Of a stretch of DNA of 42,514 nucleotides, positions 34,681 to 42,514 are shown one piece after another. Under the pieces are notes generated by a model, which was given only the letters and a program-made list of their open reading frames with translations, did no database searches and had not been told where the DNA came from. The stretch is taken from the NCBI GenBank assembly GCA_018242545.1, contig JAFEBT010000008.1, positions 1-42,514 on the forward strand, written 5' to 3'. Source of the DNA: Pseudomonadota bacterium. Its GTDB lineage: Bacteria > Pseudomonadota > Alphaproteobacteria > 16-39-46. Position numbers and translations under genes: made by a program. Each line of letters begins with the position of its first letter. Within the stretch, counting starts at the first letter, position 1.

Positions 34681-37194
34681 TTATGAGAACTTTTTTCCTG
34701 AAGTAAAAGTGGGTCTTTGCATAAGAGGAGGTCCTTGCACCAAAGGAGCCGGCATCCCGAAAGCCTGAGGATTATAAAAAACGGCAGGAGACATTGAAAG
34801 GTGATATTGAAGAGCGGCAATTTCTGCTTTTAACTGAGCAATCTGTGCTTGATAAGCTTTCTCCATTTCTTTTTGATAGGCTGAGCTTCTGCAAACAACA
34901 GCTCTTTCGTCAGCTGCTCTTTCTTCAGCAGCATGGGTTTTAGAAGCTTGATCTAAAAGCTCTTTCATCATGCGAGCGCGTTCAGCCTCTCCTTCTTTTC
35001 TTTTCGTTTCAAAAAGCTCTTGTAATTGCTGTTTCTCTTCAGAGGTTTTTTGAACTTTTTGTCGGAGATCTTCAAGCTGTTGTTGAACATGGTACATTGA
35101 TGTTTCCAACTCTTTTTGCAGTTTTTCTTTTTCAAGTTTCCATCTTTGCGCTAATTCGTCGTCAAAACGCTTTCTTATACTTTCTTCTTGGACCTGTGCC
35201 TGTGCACATATTTCTTGATTTTCTGCCTTTAACCGATCGGCTTCTGCTTTTAGGAAAGCGATCTTTTCATATAATTTTTCTCCGAAGTTATCGAGAGGAA
35301 GGCTCTCTTCTTGAAAAAGTTGAAAGCAACCTTGGAGAAATGCCTGTGCATTCTTTTTTTCTCCTTCCTTTTCTTCTAACAGATCTTTGTATTGTTTCCT
35401 TAATACATCAAGACTTGTTTGATGATTTTTTGTTAATCCTTCAATTTTAGCATCATACGCTCTTTGTAATGATTTTTTGACCTTTTCAAGCTCAAACTTA
35501 AGTCGAGAGGAAAAATCATTTTTAAATTTTGCAAGCTCTTCTTTTAACTCTAATTCCTGTGCTTTAAGAGCCTTTATGGATTTCTGAGTTGCCTGTTCAT
35601 TTCTATCTGAACTTTCTTTGAAACGTTTCAATTTCTCTTGAGCCTCTAATAATTTTTTTCTTAAAAGGTCTTCTTCTGAAGGTTGTTTTTTTGCCATCTC
35701 AGCTTTGAGATCACGATTGGCTTGTTCTAGGTTTTTTTGTTCCTCCGTTAAAGTCTTCATGCGGTCATTCAGAGCCTTTAACTCTTCTTGATGCTGCAGT
35801 TCTTGTTTTTTTAAGGACATGAGCTGTTCTTCGAGCTCAAAAATTTTTTCTTGAAACTCTTTTCTTTTCGATAACATGTGTTCACTTTCAAACCTAAAAG
35901 CACTTTTTTCAATGGATAAAGGCAGATTATATATTATGTCAGATTGTATCGAAGGCCACCCATAAAGGTAAAAATCTTGAAGAGATGCTGCATAAAGCTT
36001 TAGATTTTCTGGACTGAAAGAACTTACTTCCTGGCGCAAAACTTCTTCATAATCGTCTAAAGAATAAGAAATTCTGAAAATGTCCGCTTGCGCCTCTGGT
36101 TTTTTTTCAAAAGCCTTCTTAAGGTTTCTTAAATCCTCTCTCATACCATTCATAAGATCATTAAATTGTTCCGTGGTTGCAATTTCTTCAGGGGGAGAAA
36201 GATTCTTCATGCTAGATAATTTAAAAAAAATGCCGTGCACATACATAAGGCGCCCCGTGCAGAGTGCCACAACTTTTTCCAGATCTTCAAAAAATTCAAA
36301 TTGACAATAAAAACCCAGGCTATAGGCTTTTTGTCGGCATTCTGCCAGGGCATTCTTTGTTTTTAAATATGGACCTATTCTTTCCAAAAACTGTTTAAGA
36401 TCACCCTCAAGTGAAGATCCCACACATAAGTCAGCATGCGTTTTAAACCTCTGTCGAATGTCGCTCGGAAGATCATAGAAATCTGGAACGTCTGCTTTTT
36501 TATCTGAAAACAAACGAAAAATCCGCCATTTCCAATAAATTCGATAGCATTGCACAAAAAACCAATCAATTTCAACTTCAGAGGAAAGAGTTGTTAAAGT
36601 TTTTATACCGTCATCTAAGCTTTTTTTTAAGAAATTTCCTTTAAAAAACTGAAAGTCCGTCCATTCTTGAACAACAAGAGGAAGGTATATATCTTTTTGA
36701 CCAGAAGTGGCATCCTCATCAAAAAATCTCCTCAAAAATTCAGGGCTTTTGAACACAAGATCACGGGGATTACACTCTTTTAAACGATCAAATTCTCCAA
36801 AAAATTTCTCTTGATTCAAAGTTTGGCATAAAGATCTATACCGGCTTTGAACAGCAAGAACATCTGCGTCTGTAAGAATTTCAAGTTTTTTTAGCAATAA
36901 GAGCCAATCCGCCTCCGTTCCTCCCCTTAAAATATCGCTTCTTATTGCTCTCCAATATCCTGACATATGGCTTCTAACATCTTTCGAAATAGTGATTTCT
37001 TTATCTCGTCGCATCTCCCTCTTTTCGATGACGGTTTTCAAAGCTATTTCATACTGCTCAAAGGCGGTTCTTATCTTTAAAACAACGTCCCGATGAGAAT
37101 GTTCATTTTCATCAGTAATTGCACAAATAGAAGATGTTTGAATAAAAACCCCAAATAAGAACAGGAATAAGAATAAGCGAATTTTTAAATACAT
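34681..37194 (-). CDS. Large exported coiled-coil protein, family not recognised
   Basis: The product has 837 residues. The signal peptide is about 1-25 (ending SSICA). Residues 26-440 are a mostly helical region with many Leu, Glu and Lys, perhaps globular. Residues about 440-790 are a long heptad-rich coiled coil (repeated EEL, QEK and LKE runs) containing many Gln and Lys. The last 50 residues are Pro/Met-rich (SPAVFYNPQAFGMPAPL...). This layout suggests a secreted filamentous or scaffold protein, perhaps a host-interaction or surface protein, but there is no recognised domain. It stands alone, on the strand opposite the yej operon. Confidence 0.75.
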   Translation of the reverse strand: MYLKIRLFLFLFLFGVFIQTSSICAITDENEHSHRDVVLKIRTAFEQYEIALKTVIEKREMRRDKEITISKDVRSHMSGYWRAIRSDILRGGTEADWLLLLKKLEILTDADVLAVQSRYRSLCQTLNQEKFFGEFDRLKECNPRDLVFKSPEFLRRFFDEDATSGQKDIYLPLVVQEWTDFQFFKGNFLKKSLDDGIKTLTTLSSEVEIDWFFVQCYRIYWKWRIFRLFSDKKADVPDFYDLPSDIRQRFKTHADLCVGSSLEGDLKQFLERIGPYLKTKNALAECRQKAYSLGFYCQFEFFEDLEKVVALCTGRLMYVHGIFFKLSSMKNLSPPEEIATTEQFNDLMNGMREDLRNLKKAFEKKPEAQADIFRISYSLDDYEEVLRQEVSSFSPENLKLYAASLQDFYLYGWPSIQSDIIYNLPLSIEKSAFRFESEHMLSKRKEFQEKIFELEEQLMSLKKQELQHQEELKALNDRMKTLTEEQKNLEQANRDLKAEMAKKQPSEEDLLRKKLLEAQEKLKRFKESSDRNEQATQKSIKALKAQELELKEELAKFKNDFSSRLKFELEKVKKSLQRAYDAKIEGLTKNHQTSLDVLRKQYKDLLEEKEGEKKNAQAFLQGCFQLFQEESLPLDNFGEKLYEKIAFLKAEADRLKAENQEICAQAQVQEESIRKRFDDELAQRWKLEKEKLQKELETSMYHVQQQLEDLRQKVQKTSEEKQQLQELFETKRKEGEAERARMMKELLDQASKTHAAEERAADERAVVCRSSAYQKEMEKAYQAQIAQLKAEIAALQYHLSMSPAVFYNPQAFGMPAPLVQGPPLMQRPTFTSGKKFS

Positions 37195-37336
37195 TTAAAC
37201 TTTTAGAATGCCCTTTTATAAATATGCTAAAACAAAAAACTTCTCTTCTTTTTTAAAGATTCTGTCAATAGAAATTATCATTTTTTATAAAAACGCAAAG
37301 ATTTGCTTTCAAAAAGAAAATGGGAAAATTTTGAAA

Positions 37337-38101
37337 TTAAGATTTTTCCTTTAAAATTTCTTGAGCTTTTAAGGTAGAAATCAAAGGATAAAGCCCTGTA
37401 AGAAGGGCAATTACAAATCCAAGAGCCCCTTCTTTATACCCTTTGCGCCGAATAAAACATTTATAAAAACGAAAGAAAAAACGTCTGATATTCGTGGATG
37501 TTTTATCAAGTTTTCCTGATTCAGCAAGATCTTTTGCACGCGCTGTTGTATAGGAGTTAAACCTTTTTAAAGTATCTGAAAGATCCGTATCTAAGTGATG
37601 AATAAGTTTTCCTTTAAGACGCGGACCCTTTTTTCCTAAAAAAGTCACAGAAGGATGAAGACGTTGAGATCCCCAAGTTTTTATACCTTTTTTAAAAAGC
37701 CTTGGAACAGCTGTTGTTCCGAAAGAGCCTCCCCACCCATACCGAACAAGCCGAGATCCAATATAATTATCAATCGGAACTTCCCACCAATCGGCTCTAG
37801 GATTCTCAATAAGAATTCGAATTTCTTGTGCGAGTTCAGGAGAAACCCATTCATCCGCATCAACTTCAAGCACCCACTCTCCTCGACATTGTGATATGCC
37901 AAAATTACGGCGATCTCCTTCTTTTTCAAAATTACCTTCATACACCATCGCACCTTGCGAAAGCGCAATCTCTTTCGAGCGATCGGTTGTTCGATCTAAT
38001 ATCACAACACATTCATCGGCAAATTTGAGATGAGAAAGGCATGCCTCAAGACGGCTTTCCTCATTGCGGGCAACGATAAGAGCTGAAATCTTTGTGCTCA
38101 T
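37337..38101 (-). CDS. Family 2 glycosyltransferase, lipopolysaccharide core type (WaaE/KdtX-like)
   Basis: The 254-residue product has the GT-A nucleotide-sugar fold. It starts ISALIVARNEESRLEACL, has VVILDRTTDRS and the metal-binding DADEW (in VLEVDADEWVSP), then DRRNFGISQCRGEWVLEV. The C-terminus is basic with a hydrophobic segment (GFVIALLTGLYPLIST). The layout fits WaaE/KdtX glycosyltransferases that add sugars to the inner core of lipopolysaccharide; the exact sugar cannot be told. Its ATG overlaps the previous stop as ATGA, so it is translationally coupled to the gene at 38098-39495. Confidence 0.88.
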   Translation of the reverse strand: MSTKISALIVARNEESRLEACLSHLKFADECVVILDRTTDRSKEIALSQGAMVYEGNFEKEGDRRNFGISQCRGEWVLEVDADEWVSPELAQEIRILIENPRADWWEVPIDNYIGSRLVRYGWGGSFGTTAVPRLFKKGIKTWGSQRLHPSVTFLGKKGPRLKGKLIHHLDTDLSDTLKRFNSYTTARAKDLAESGKLDKTSTNIRRFFFRFYKCFIRRKGYKEGALGFVIALLTGLYPLISTLKAQEILKEKS

Positions 38102-39495
38102 TTTTCTCCCTGTGACAACGTGCCATCTTTCTTCTCCATAACGTTATTTTCAGGACTTATGAAGAACGGGAGTGTGGTTAAGGCTTCAGGATTTTCTTTT
38201 GCAACCCGGGCAATATCATTAAAGTTTAAAGGATCATTAATATTCATTTTTCCTTCAGACATCTGATCTTGATATATTTTTAGGACATGCGAGACAAAGG
38301 GAAGACCTAAATCTAAAGTTTTTGTCAATCTCTCTTGCGGTGTTTCACCAAGACTTTTGTTATTGTATAGATTTACAAAAACAGCTGGAATATAGGTTGG
38401 TGTCACAGAAGGTAAATCAGGAGATAAAGGGTCAAACATTTCTATAAAAAGATTCTGTTGTGTTAGGTCAAACTTTTTAAACGCTGATTTTAAAATTTCT
38501 CCATCCGTTTTTTCATATAAGCGAATCATCGCTCCAAGACGCGTTAAAATTCTATCCTCAGGCGTGTTAGAAGCAAGTCCAATCCAGGATGCCCGGATTT
38601 TAATATAGTTTTCAAGAACATCTTGAGCTGTCATCTCTTCTTTCTTTAAAAGGAGTAAAGATGTATCCATTGCCATAAGCGCTTTGTATACATTTTCTGT
38701 CAGGACAATTGAACTTGTTGGATTCACATGCCCTCCTGCCCCAGATACGTCTGCAATATGGACAAGAAAATCAAATTCAAGGGCCTTAGGATCTCTCTCA
38801 ATAATATGGGACTCTATAAGAGGCATAATCATTTCAATGCCTCCTTCAAGATGCAAAAAATGCCCAAAATGAATAATTCCAGAAACTTGAGGAAGAATTT
38901 CTTGTGCCCAAGGTGTTAATTCTTTAAAGGTTGGGAAAAGAGCTGCATCCCGTTGGAGCGCTTCTTTTAAGAATTCATCATGATCAGAAACTGTAATTTC
39001 TTTAAAATAAGCACGGGCGGTTTCTGTTTTTCCTGTATCTCCAAGAACAAGTGCAATTTCAAAATCCTTATGTGTAACGCCTGAGGCAATCATAGCCGCA
39101 TAGCGTTTATGAAGGTTTAAAAAGCTGTCATAAGAAAGTTTATCAGGCTCTTTTTGAGCGGATGTAAAGGCTTTATAGGCACTCTCAGTCCCTTCAATGA
39201 GCCAACTTAAACACATAAGACTTAAAACAGACCGATCAAATTCAGGGTATTTTTTTCCATATAAGAGAAAAGAAGGACTTTGATCATTATTTGCCATATT
39301 CCCTTTTTGCATATCGTGTGTCTGACGAACGCCTTCCCCTCCTAGCCATGCAATCTCTGGATATGCCTTCATCTTTTCATTAATCCATTCCTCACTTCCA
39401 ATTTGTGGCGGTGTTTTAACAAAAATACTATTTGATAACCATAAAAGAACTACAACCCCAAGGACCCCAACCAACGTTATAATTTTATACTTCAT
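38098..39495 (-). CDS. Membrane-anchored protein with HD-like His/Asp pattern
   Basis: The product has 465 residues. One N-terminal membrane segment (about 5-22) anchors a large periplasmic or external part. I do not recognise the family. A scatter of conserved-looking His and Asp residues suggests a metal site. His142 is followed by LGDTGKT (151-157), like the HD-x-GK of HD phosphohydrolases but with Gly in place of the first His. GHFLHLEGG (211-219) and VHIADVSGAGGHVNP (245-259; His246, Asp249, His256) follow. HD-type chemistry is inference. It is coupled by ATGA to the glycosyltransferase downstream. A 21-bp palindrome lies 34 bases before its start. Confidence 0.55.
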   Translation of the reverse strand: MKYKIITLVGVLGVVVLLWLSNSIFVKTPPQIGSEEWINEKMKAYPEIAWLGGEGVRQTHDMQKGNMANNDQSPSFLLYGKKYPEFDRSVLSLMCLSWLIEGTESAYKAFTSAQKEPDKLSYDSFLNLHKRYAAMIASGVTHKDFEIALVLGDTGKTETARAYFKEITVSDHDEFLKEALQRDAALFPTFKELTPWAQEILPQVSGIIHFGHFLHLEGGIEMIMPLIESHIIERDPKALEFDFLVHIADVSGAGGHVNPTSSIVLTENVYKALMAMDTSLLLLKKEEMTAQDVLENYIKIRASWIGLASNTPEDRILTRLGAMIRLYEKTDGEILKSAFKKFDLTQQNLFIEMFDPLSPDLPSVTPTYIPAVFVNLYNNKSLGETPQERLTKTLDLGLPFVSHVLKIYQDQMSEGKMNINDPLNFNDIARVAKENPEALTTLPFFISPENNVMEKKDGTLSQGEK

Positions 39496-39528
39496 CTAAA
39501 ATCCTTCTCATTTTTAAAAATTTTCATG

Positions 39529-39549
39529 TTTTACATTTAAAATGTAAAA
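39529..39549. promoter_or_regulatory. Palindromic operator candidate
   Basis: A perfect 10-bp inverted repeat around one central A: TTTTACATTT (39529-39538) and AAATGTAAAA (39540-39549). It lies 34-54 bases before the start of the 38098-39495 gene, so a repressor bound here could block its promoter. It could also be a hairpin, but no T-tract terminator follows on the minus strand. Confidence 0.5.
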
Positions 39550-39884
39550 ATGATGTTTCCATATTCTGGAAAAGGTTTCAATCCCAAATGGATGATATTT
39601 TCTTTATTTTTTAATGCTCTCCTATTAAATTCATTTTAAAATCAATATTATTAAAAATAAGATATCCTTAAAGAGCTTTGGACCCTCGCATCAAGAATGG
39701 AAAACAACTCCATCAATTTTTTTTAAGATCGCATAAATATCTTTTATTCTCTGCTCTCAATGTAGCATGGTCCTTTTTTAAGTGTCCACTATCTATTGGC
39801 TACGCTTTTTTAGGAAACGTTCAAAGATTTTGATTTAAAGAAGTAAAGACTACCATTTGATGATCAAAAATTTTAAGAGGAATT
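39550..39884. other. Intergenic region before the exported paralog
   Basis: About 335 bases with no gene I can support. It is AT-rich and contains a weak ATGGA/TCCAT hairpin followed by eight T near 39697-39725. An AGAGGA ribosome binding site directly precedes the next gene at 39885. I see nothing else. Confidence 0.35.
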
Positions 39885-41081
39885 ATGTTATTTAGAAAAA
39901 TTTTAAAGAAAAAAATATTTTTTTTGTCCCTTCTTCAGTTAATAGCCTTTCACTCCGCTTTTGCGGGCATCGTTTTTTTCCAAGATATGGATATATATAA
40001 TGAAAACCAAAAGCGAGATCTTTTTAAGCGTGCTTCATGTCCTTTTCCAGATCTCGAAGAAATCAGAAGAGACTATCCTGGTTTATCGTGTGATTTTGTT
40101 CCAGATACAACATTGCAGGTATTAATTGAACCTCTCTTGAAGCAACCAGAACTCAGACTTTCCTATAGTCGCTTATGGGATAATGTGTTTCCGGAGAATC
40201 TTAAAAATTATACAGACTTATTTTTTATAACTAACCTTCATTTTACAAGGTTTTTCATACTTAATAATGCATTTCAGTCCTTCGCAAAAACGCAAGGTGA
40301 TCTAATCCTGGCCGCAAGAGGTATTGTTGCACGTGGCATACCCTTAGCGGGAACATTTTTAACCATTGATCTTTATGCTCGGATTATTGCAAAAGAATTG
40401 GAAGCTTTTCAAAATCATTTAACACTTTTCTGGAACGTTGCGTATGATTCTGAAGACGCTGTTCTTCATAAAAAAGATACGCCTCTAAGAAAATTTCTTC
40501 CCCAAGATGGAAAACTCTGTGAAGGAAGTTTCTCTTATGGTGTGAGACCATTAGACGGTTTACTCCGTATGGATTACAGAGCTGAAAACTTTCAATTAGA
40601 ATCTCCCTTCACGAATGGAGCACCTTTAACACATATGCGGCATTATGCACATTTTGAGAAAAAAGAAGGAGTCGTCGCTTTCTTATACTGCCTTGCAATT
40701 CCACACACTGAATTGGAAGAGCTCGCTCCTTATGTTTATGATGCACGAGCTTTAAATTTTTTTCAGCTTGGGCTTGACTCAAAAGGCCCCACAGCCCAAC
40801 ACCAAGTCTTTTTTAGAAAAAAGAGAGACAAAGAAGGAAAAGGTATAACACTTTATGATTGGGGCGTATGTCCTCAAGAAGAAGCATATAAACTTGAAGA
40901 TAAAAACATGCGAAAAACCCTTATAAAAAGTTGGTATCGATGGATGGGACTTTATCTTGATATTCTCTCTAAAGATGGGCACGTCTTAACGCACGGACAA
41001 GAAGTTGGCACACAAAAATTTTATAGAACATTTTATGAAATACATCTTGATGCAGTTCTTGCCTCTAAGCTAGATCAATAA
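39885..41081 (+). CDS. Exported protein, intact paralog of the broken gene at 7029-8328
   Basis: The product has 398 residues. Its signal peptide is about 1-27 (ending HSAFA) and the mature protein starts near GIVFFQD. No family is recognised. Shared blocks with the remnant at 7029-8328 are FVPDT, the YSRL...NVFPENLKNY region, DLILAARG, YGVRPLDGL, LYCLAIPHTELEELAPYVYDARALNF and the final KFYRTFYEIHLD. The mature part looks mixed alpha/beta with two helical stretches rich in Phe and Leu. An AGAGGA ribosome binding site and a downstream terminator frame the gene, so it is probably a single transcription unit. Confidence 0.8.
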   Translation: MLFRKILKKKIFFLSLLQLIAFHSAFAGIVFFQDMDIYNENQKRDLFKRASCPFPDLEEIRRDYPGLSCDFVPDTTLQVLIEPLLKQPELRLSYSRLWDNVFPENLKNYTDLFFITNLHFTRFFILNNAFQSFAKTQGDLILAARGIVARGIPLAGTFLTIDLYARIIAKELEAFQNHLTLFWNVAYDSEDAVLHKKDTPLRKFLPQDGKLCEGSFSYGVRPLDGLLRMDYRAENFQLESPFTNGAPLTHMRHYAHFEKKEGVVAFLYCLAIPHTELEELAPYVYDARALNFFQLGLDSKGPTAQHQVFFRKKRDKEGKGITLYDWGVCPQEEAYKLEDKNMRKTLIKSWYRWMGLYLDILSKDGHVLTHGQEVGTQKFYRTFYEIHLDAVLASKLDQ

Positions 41082-41139
41082 TGCTTTTTGAAAGCTTAAA
41101 GTTCTCACTTCTCCTTAAGAAAAGCTTAAATTAAAAGAA

Positions 41140-41166
41140 AGCAGCCTGTAAAGGCTGCTCTCTTTT
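41140..41166. terminator. Bidirectional intrinsic terminator
   Basis: AGCAGCC (41140-41146), loop TGTAAA and GGCTGCT (41153-41159). On the plus strand TCTCTTTT follows. On the minus strand TTCTTTTAATTT follows. It lies between convergent genes ending at 41081 and 41211 and can serve both. Confidence 0.75.
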
Positions 41167-41210
41167 GAAAAATAGATCATTTTCAAATCAAAAAGATTTT
41201 GAAAAGATTT

Positions 41211-42065
41211 CTATTTCTTTTTCTTTTTCTTACCAAATAACTTCTCGACACCATCTCTTACTTGATTAAAGACCCTCTCAGCTTCTCTTTGAACCCTCTC
41301 ATGATCTTGGAGTTTTGAATCTCCCGTTTCAGCAAAAGCATCTGCTTTCTTCTTTGACCATTTCGCAGAGAAGTTATCCCAACGTCTTTCTTGCGCCGAT
41401 TTTGGAGCAGGTTCTCTGCCTTGAGCAACAGCAATTTCATCCTCGACAGCATCCGCTTCATCTTCTAAGTGCGCAATTGCAGCTCTATGCGCATTGACAG
41501 CAGCTTCAAGCCCTGGAACAGGATCCTCAGCATCAGCAGCTTGAGCCTCAGAACGTGCTTCAGCGGCTCCATTTGCGGCTTGAATAGCGGCTTCTTCTTG
41601 GGCTTTCAGTTCTCTGATTTTTGCTAAAAGCGACTCTTTTTTAGCTTTAAGAGCAGCCTGCCTATTTGCTTTCTCAACGGCATCTTTTGTTGCAAGTTCT
41701 TGCGCTAGAAGCTGATCTCTAAGGATTCTAATGTCCGCATCATCGTCATCATCTTCATCTCCTTTAGATTTTTTTTCATCTTTCGAAGATGCGGCTGCTG
41801 CTTCAGATACCGCCATTGCGGCAGCAACTGCATAGGGAGGAGGAGCACTTTCATCATCTGCAGAGATTGCAGGTGCAAAATGTGCGACAGGAGGAATAGA
41901 TGCTTCGTGTTCCCGTATGGAAGAAGGAGGAGTGGCCCTTGAAGGTCTTTGTTCTACGTCTTCCCCATTCGGGCCACCTCCTGCAACAACGTTAAGATAA
42001 CATGGAAGCAAAGCCGCGGCACAAAGAGCAATAAAAGAAGCTTTATTTTTAAAAGAATATTTCAT
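41211..42065 (-). CDS. Exported Ala/Glu-rich coiled-coil protein with a Lys tail
   Basis: The product has 284 residues. Its signal peptide is about 1-28 (ending LNVVA). Residues 30-105 are low complexity (Pro/Ser/Ala, then EKKSKGDEDDDDDAD). Residues 108-215 are a coiled coil rich in Ala, Glu and Lys. The C-terminal 70 residues are charged and end LFGKKKKKK. Poly-Lys ends and acidic stretches suggest binding to polyanions or a multivalent scaffold, but there is no recognised domain. It ends at the bidirectional terminator (41140-41166). Confidence 0.7.
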   Translation of the reverse strand: MKYSFKNKASFIALCAAALLPCYLNVVAGGGPNGEDVEQRPSRATPPSSIREHEASIPPVAHFAPAISADDESAPPPYAVAAAMAVSEAAAASSKDEKKSKGDEDDDDDADIRILRDQLLAQELATKDAVEKANRQAALKAKKESLLAKIRELKAQEEAAIQAANGAAEARSEAQAADAEDPVPGLEAAVNAHRAAIAHLEDEADAVEDEIAVAQGREPAPKSAQERRWDNFSAKWSKKKADAFAETGDSKLQDHERVQREAERVFNQVRDGVEKLFGKKKKKK

Positions 42066-42460
42066 CTTAAATCTCCATCAGTTGGTTTTCAAACGAACGT
42101 GCTGTGGCTATAAATTTAAAGTCTTAACGGATTAACAAGAGCAAATTTTTTTATGAAAAGTATTTTTTTATAATCTACAAACCACACATGTCTTCTTCTT
42201 ATAGCAAATTTAAATTAAAATTTCAAGGTTTTTTATAAAAATAAAATTCTTATCTTAAAAAATATCAAAACATCAAATATGAATATTTTTATATTTAATA
42301 ATAAAATTAATATATCTTTAAATATTTAAATATATATTTATTTTTATTTAATTTATGTTTTTAATTTATCTATATACAATATAAAAATAGGAAATATTAT
42401 TTGATTCTTATTACAATAATATAATTATTTTAAATAATTTATGAGACACTTAACTAAACA
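42066..42460. other. Very AT-rich intergenic region
   Basis: This stretch contains no gene I can support. Between about 42220 and 42440 the sequence is almost only A and T, with long ATAT and TTTAAATAT runs, much more extreme than the other gaps. It may be a curved or promoter region, a degraded segment or a boundary. A purine-rich AAAGGAG (about 42469-42475), followed by more purines, lies at the window edge. Confidence 0.5.
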
Positions 42461-42514
42461 ATGCTAAGAAAGGAGAAAGAAGAGCTTCAAGGTTTTTTTC
42501 TTCTTGCAAATGAT

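Noticed and set aside
42461-42514. ATG-initiated frame open to the window edge (18 codons)
   Set aside because: It is too short to judge and no ribosome binding site precedes the ATG; the nearby purine-rich AAAGGAG lies after the ATG.
1-42514. tRNA, rRNA, riboswitch or CRISPR genes
   Set aside because: I saw no tRNA-like T-loop sequences, rRNA blocks or conserved riboswitch motifs while reading both strands; a covariance-model search would be needed to exclude small RNAs.

Overview
The window is AT-rich DNA from a Gram-negative bacterium. It has lipopolysaccharide genes (hldD, kdsB), lipoprotein maturation (lgt) and RlpA. Several gene orders are typical of Alphaproteobacteria: ubiK-like/rlpA/dacA/tmk, lgt/midA/pgeF, rpoZ near spoT, and ELM1-family genes. 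AAA-ATPases with C-terminal nuclease-like domains, an IS5-type remnant, decaying genes and many orphan exported proteins point to a host-associated lineage. Holosporales or a relative is my best guess. That is inference, because no rRNA gene lies in the window.

Layout. 1-1437: the end of an IS5-family element, then a secreted protein with an NTAN1/CheD/CNF-like Cys-His motif. 1444-6469 (minus): an AAA-ATPase/PD-(D/E)XK protein, then tmk, dacA, rlpA and a UbiK-like gene. 6651-8328 (plus): broken exported genes, one a decayed paralog of the intact gene at 39885. 8396-8968 (minus): yqgE. 9123-14335 (plus): a tightly overlapping operon of dsbD-like, hldD, lgt, midA and pgeF. 14481-16473 (minus): two 2TM-domain paralogs, one with a histone-H1-like tail, and rluC.

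16691-20766 (minus) is the most striking region. Two copies of a small/large pair of exported proteins lie in tandem, and each copy ends in a strong terminator. 20957-26595 holds spoT, ELM1, a DUF4143 ATPase with four 32-bp repeats upstream, rpoZ and a 49-residue exported peptide. 26749-28769 (minus) is kdsB plus an exported ELM1-like protein. 28969-34637 (plus) is a complete yejABEF peptide importer. 34681-42065 carries a large exported coiled-coil protein, a glycosyltransferase coupled to an HD-like membrane-anchored protein, the intact paralog of the broken gene, and an Ala/Lys-rich exported protein. The window ends in very AT-rich DNA.

Housekeeping genes serve envelope building (heptose, Kdo, peptidoglycan trimming, lipoproteins, disulfide chemistry), the stringent response and peptide uptake. 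About a dozen signal-peptide proteins without recognised families are scattered between them. These are the best candidates for new biology.
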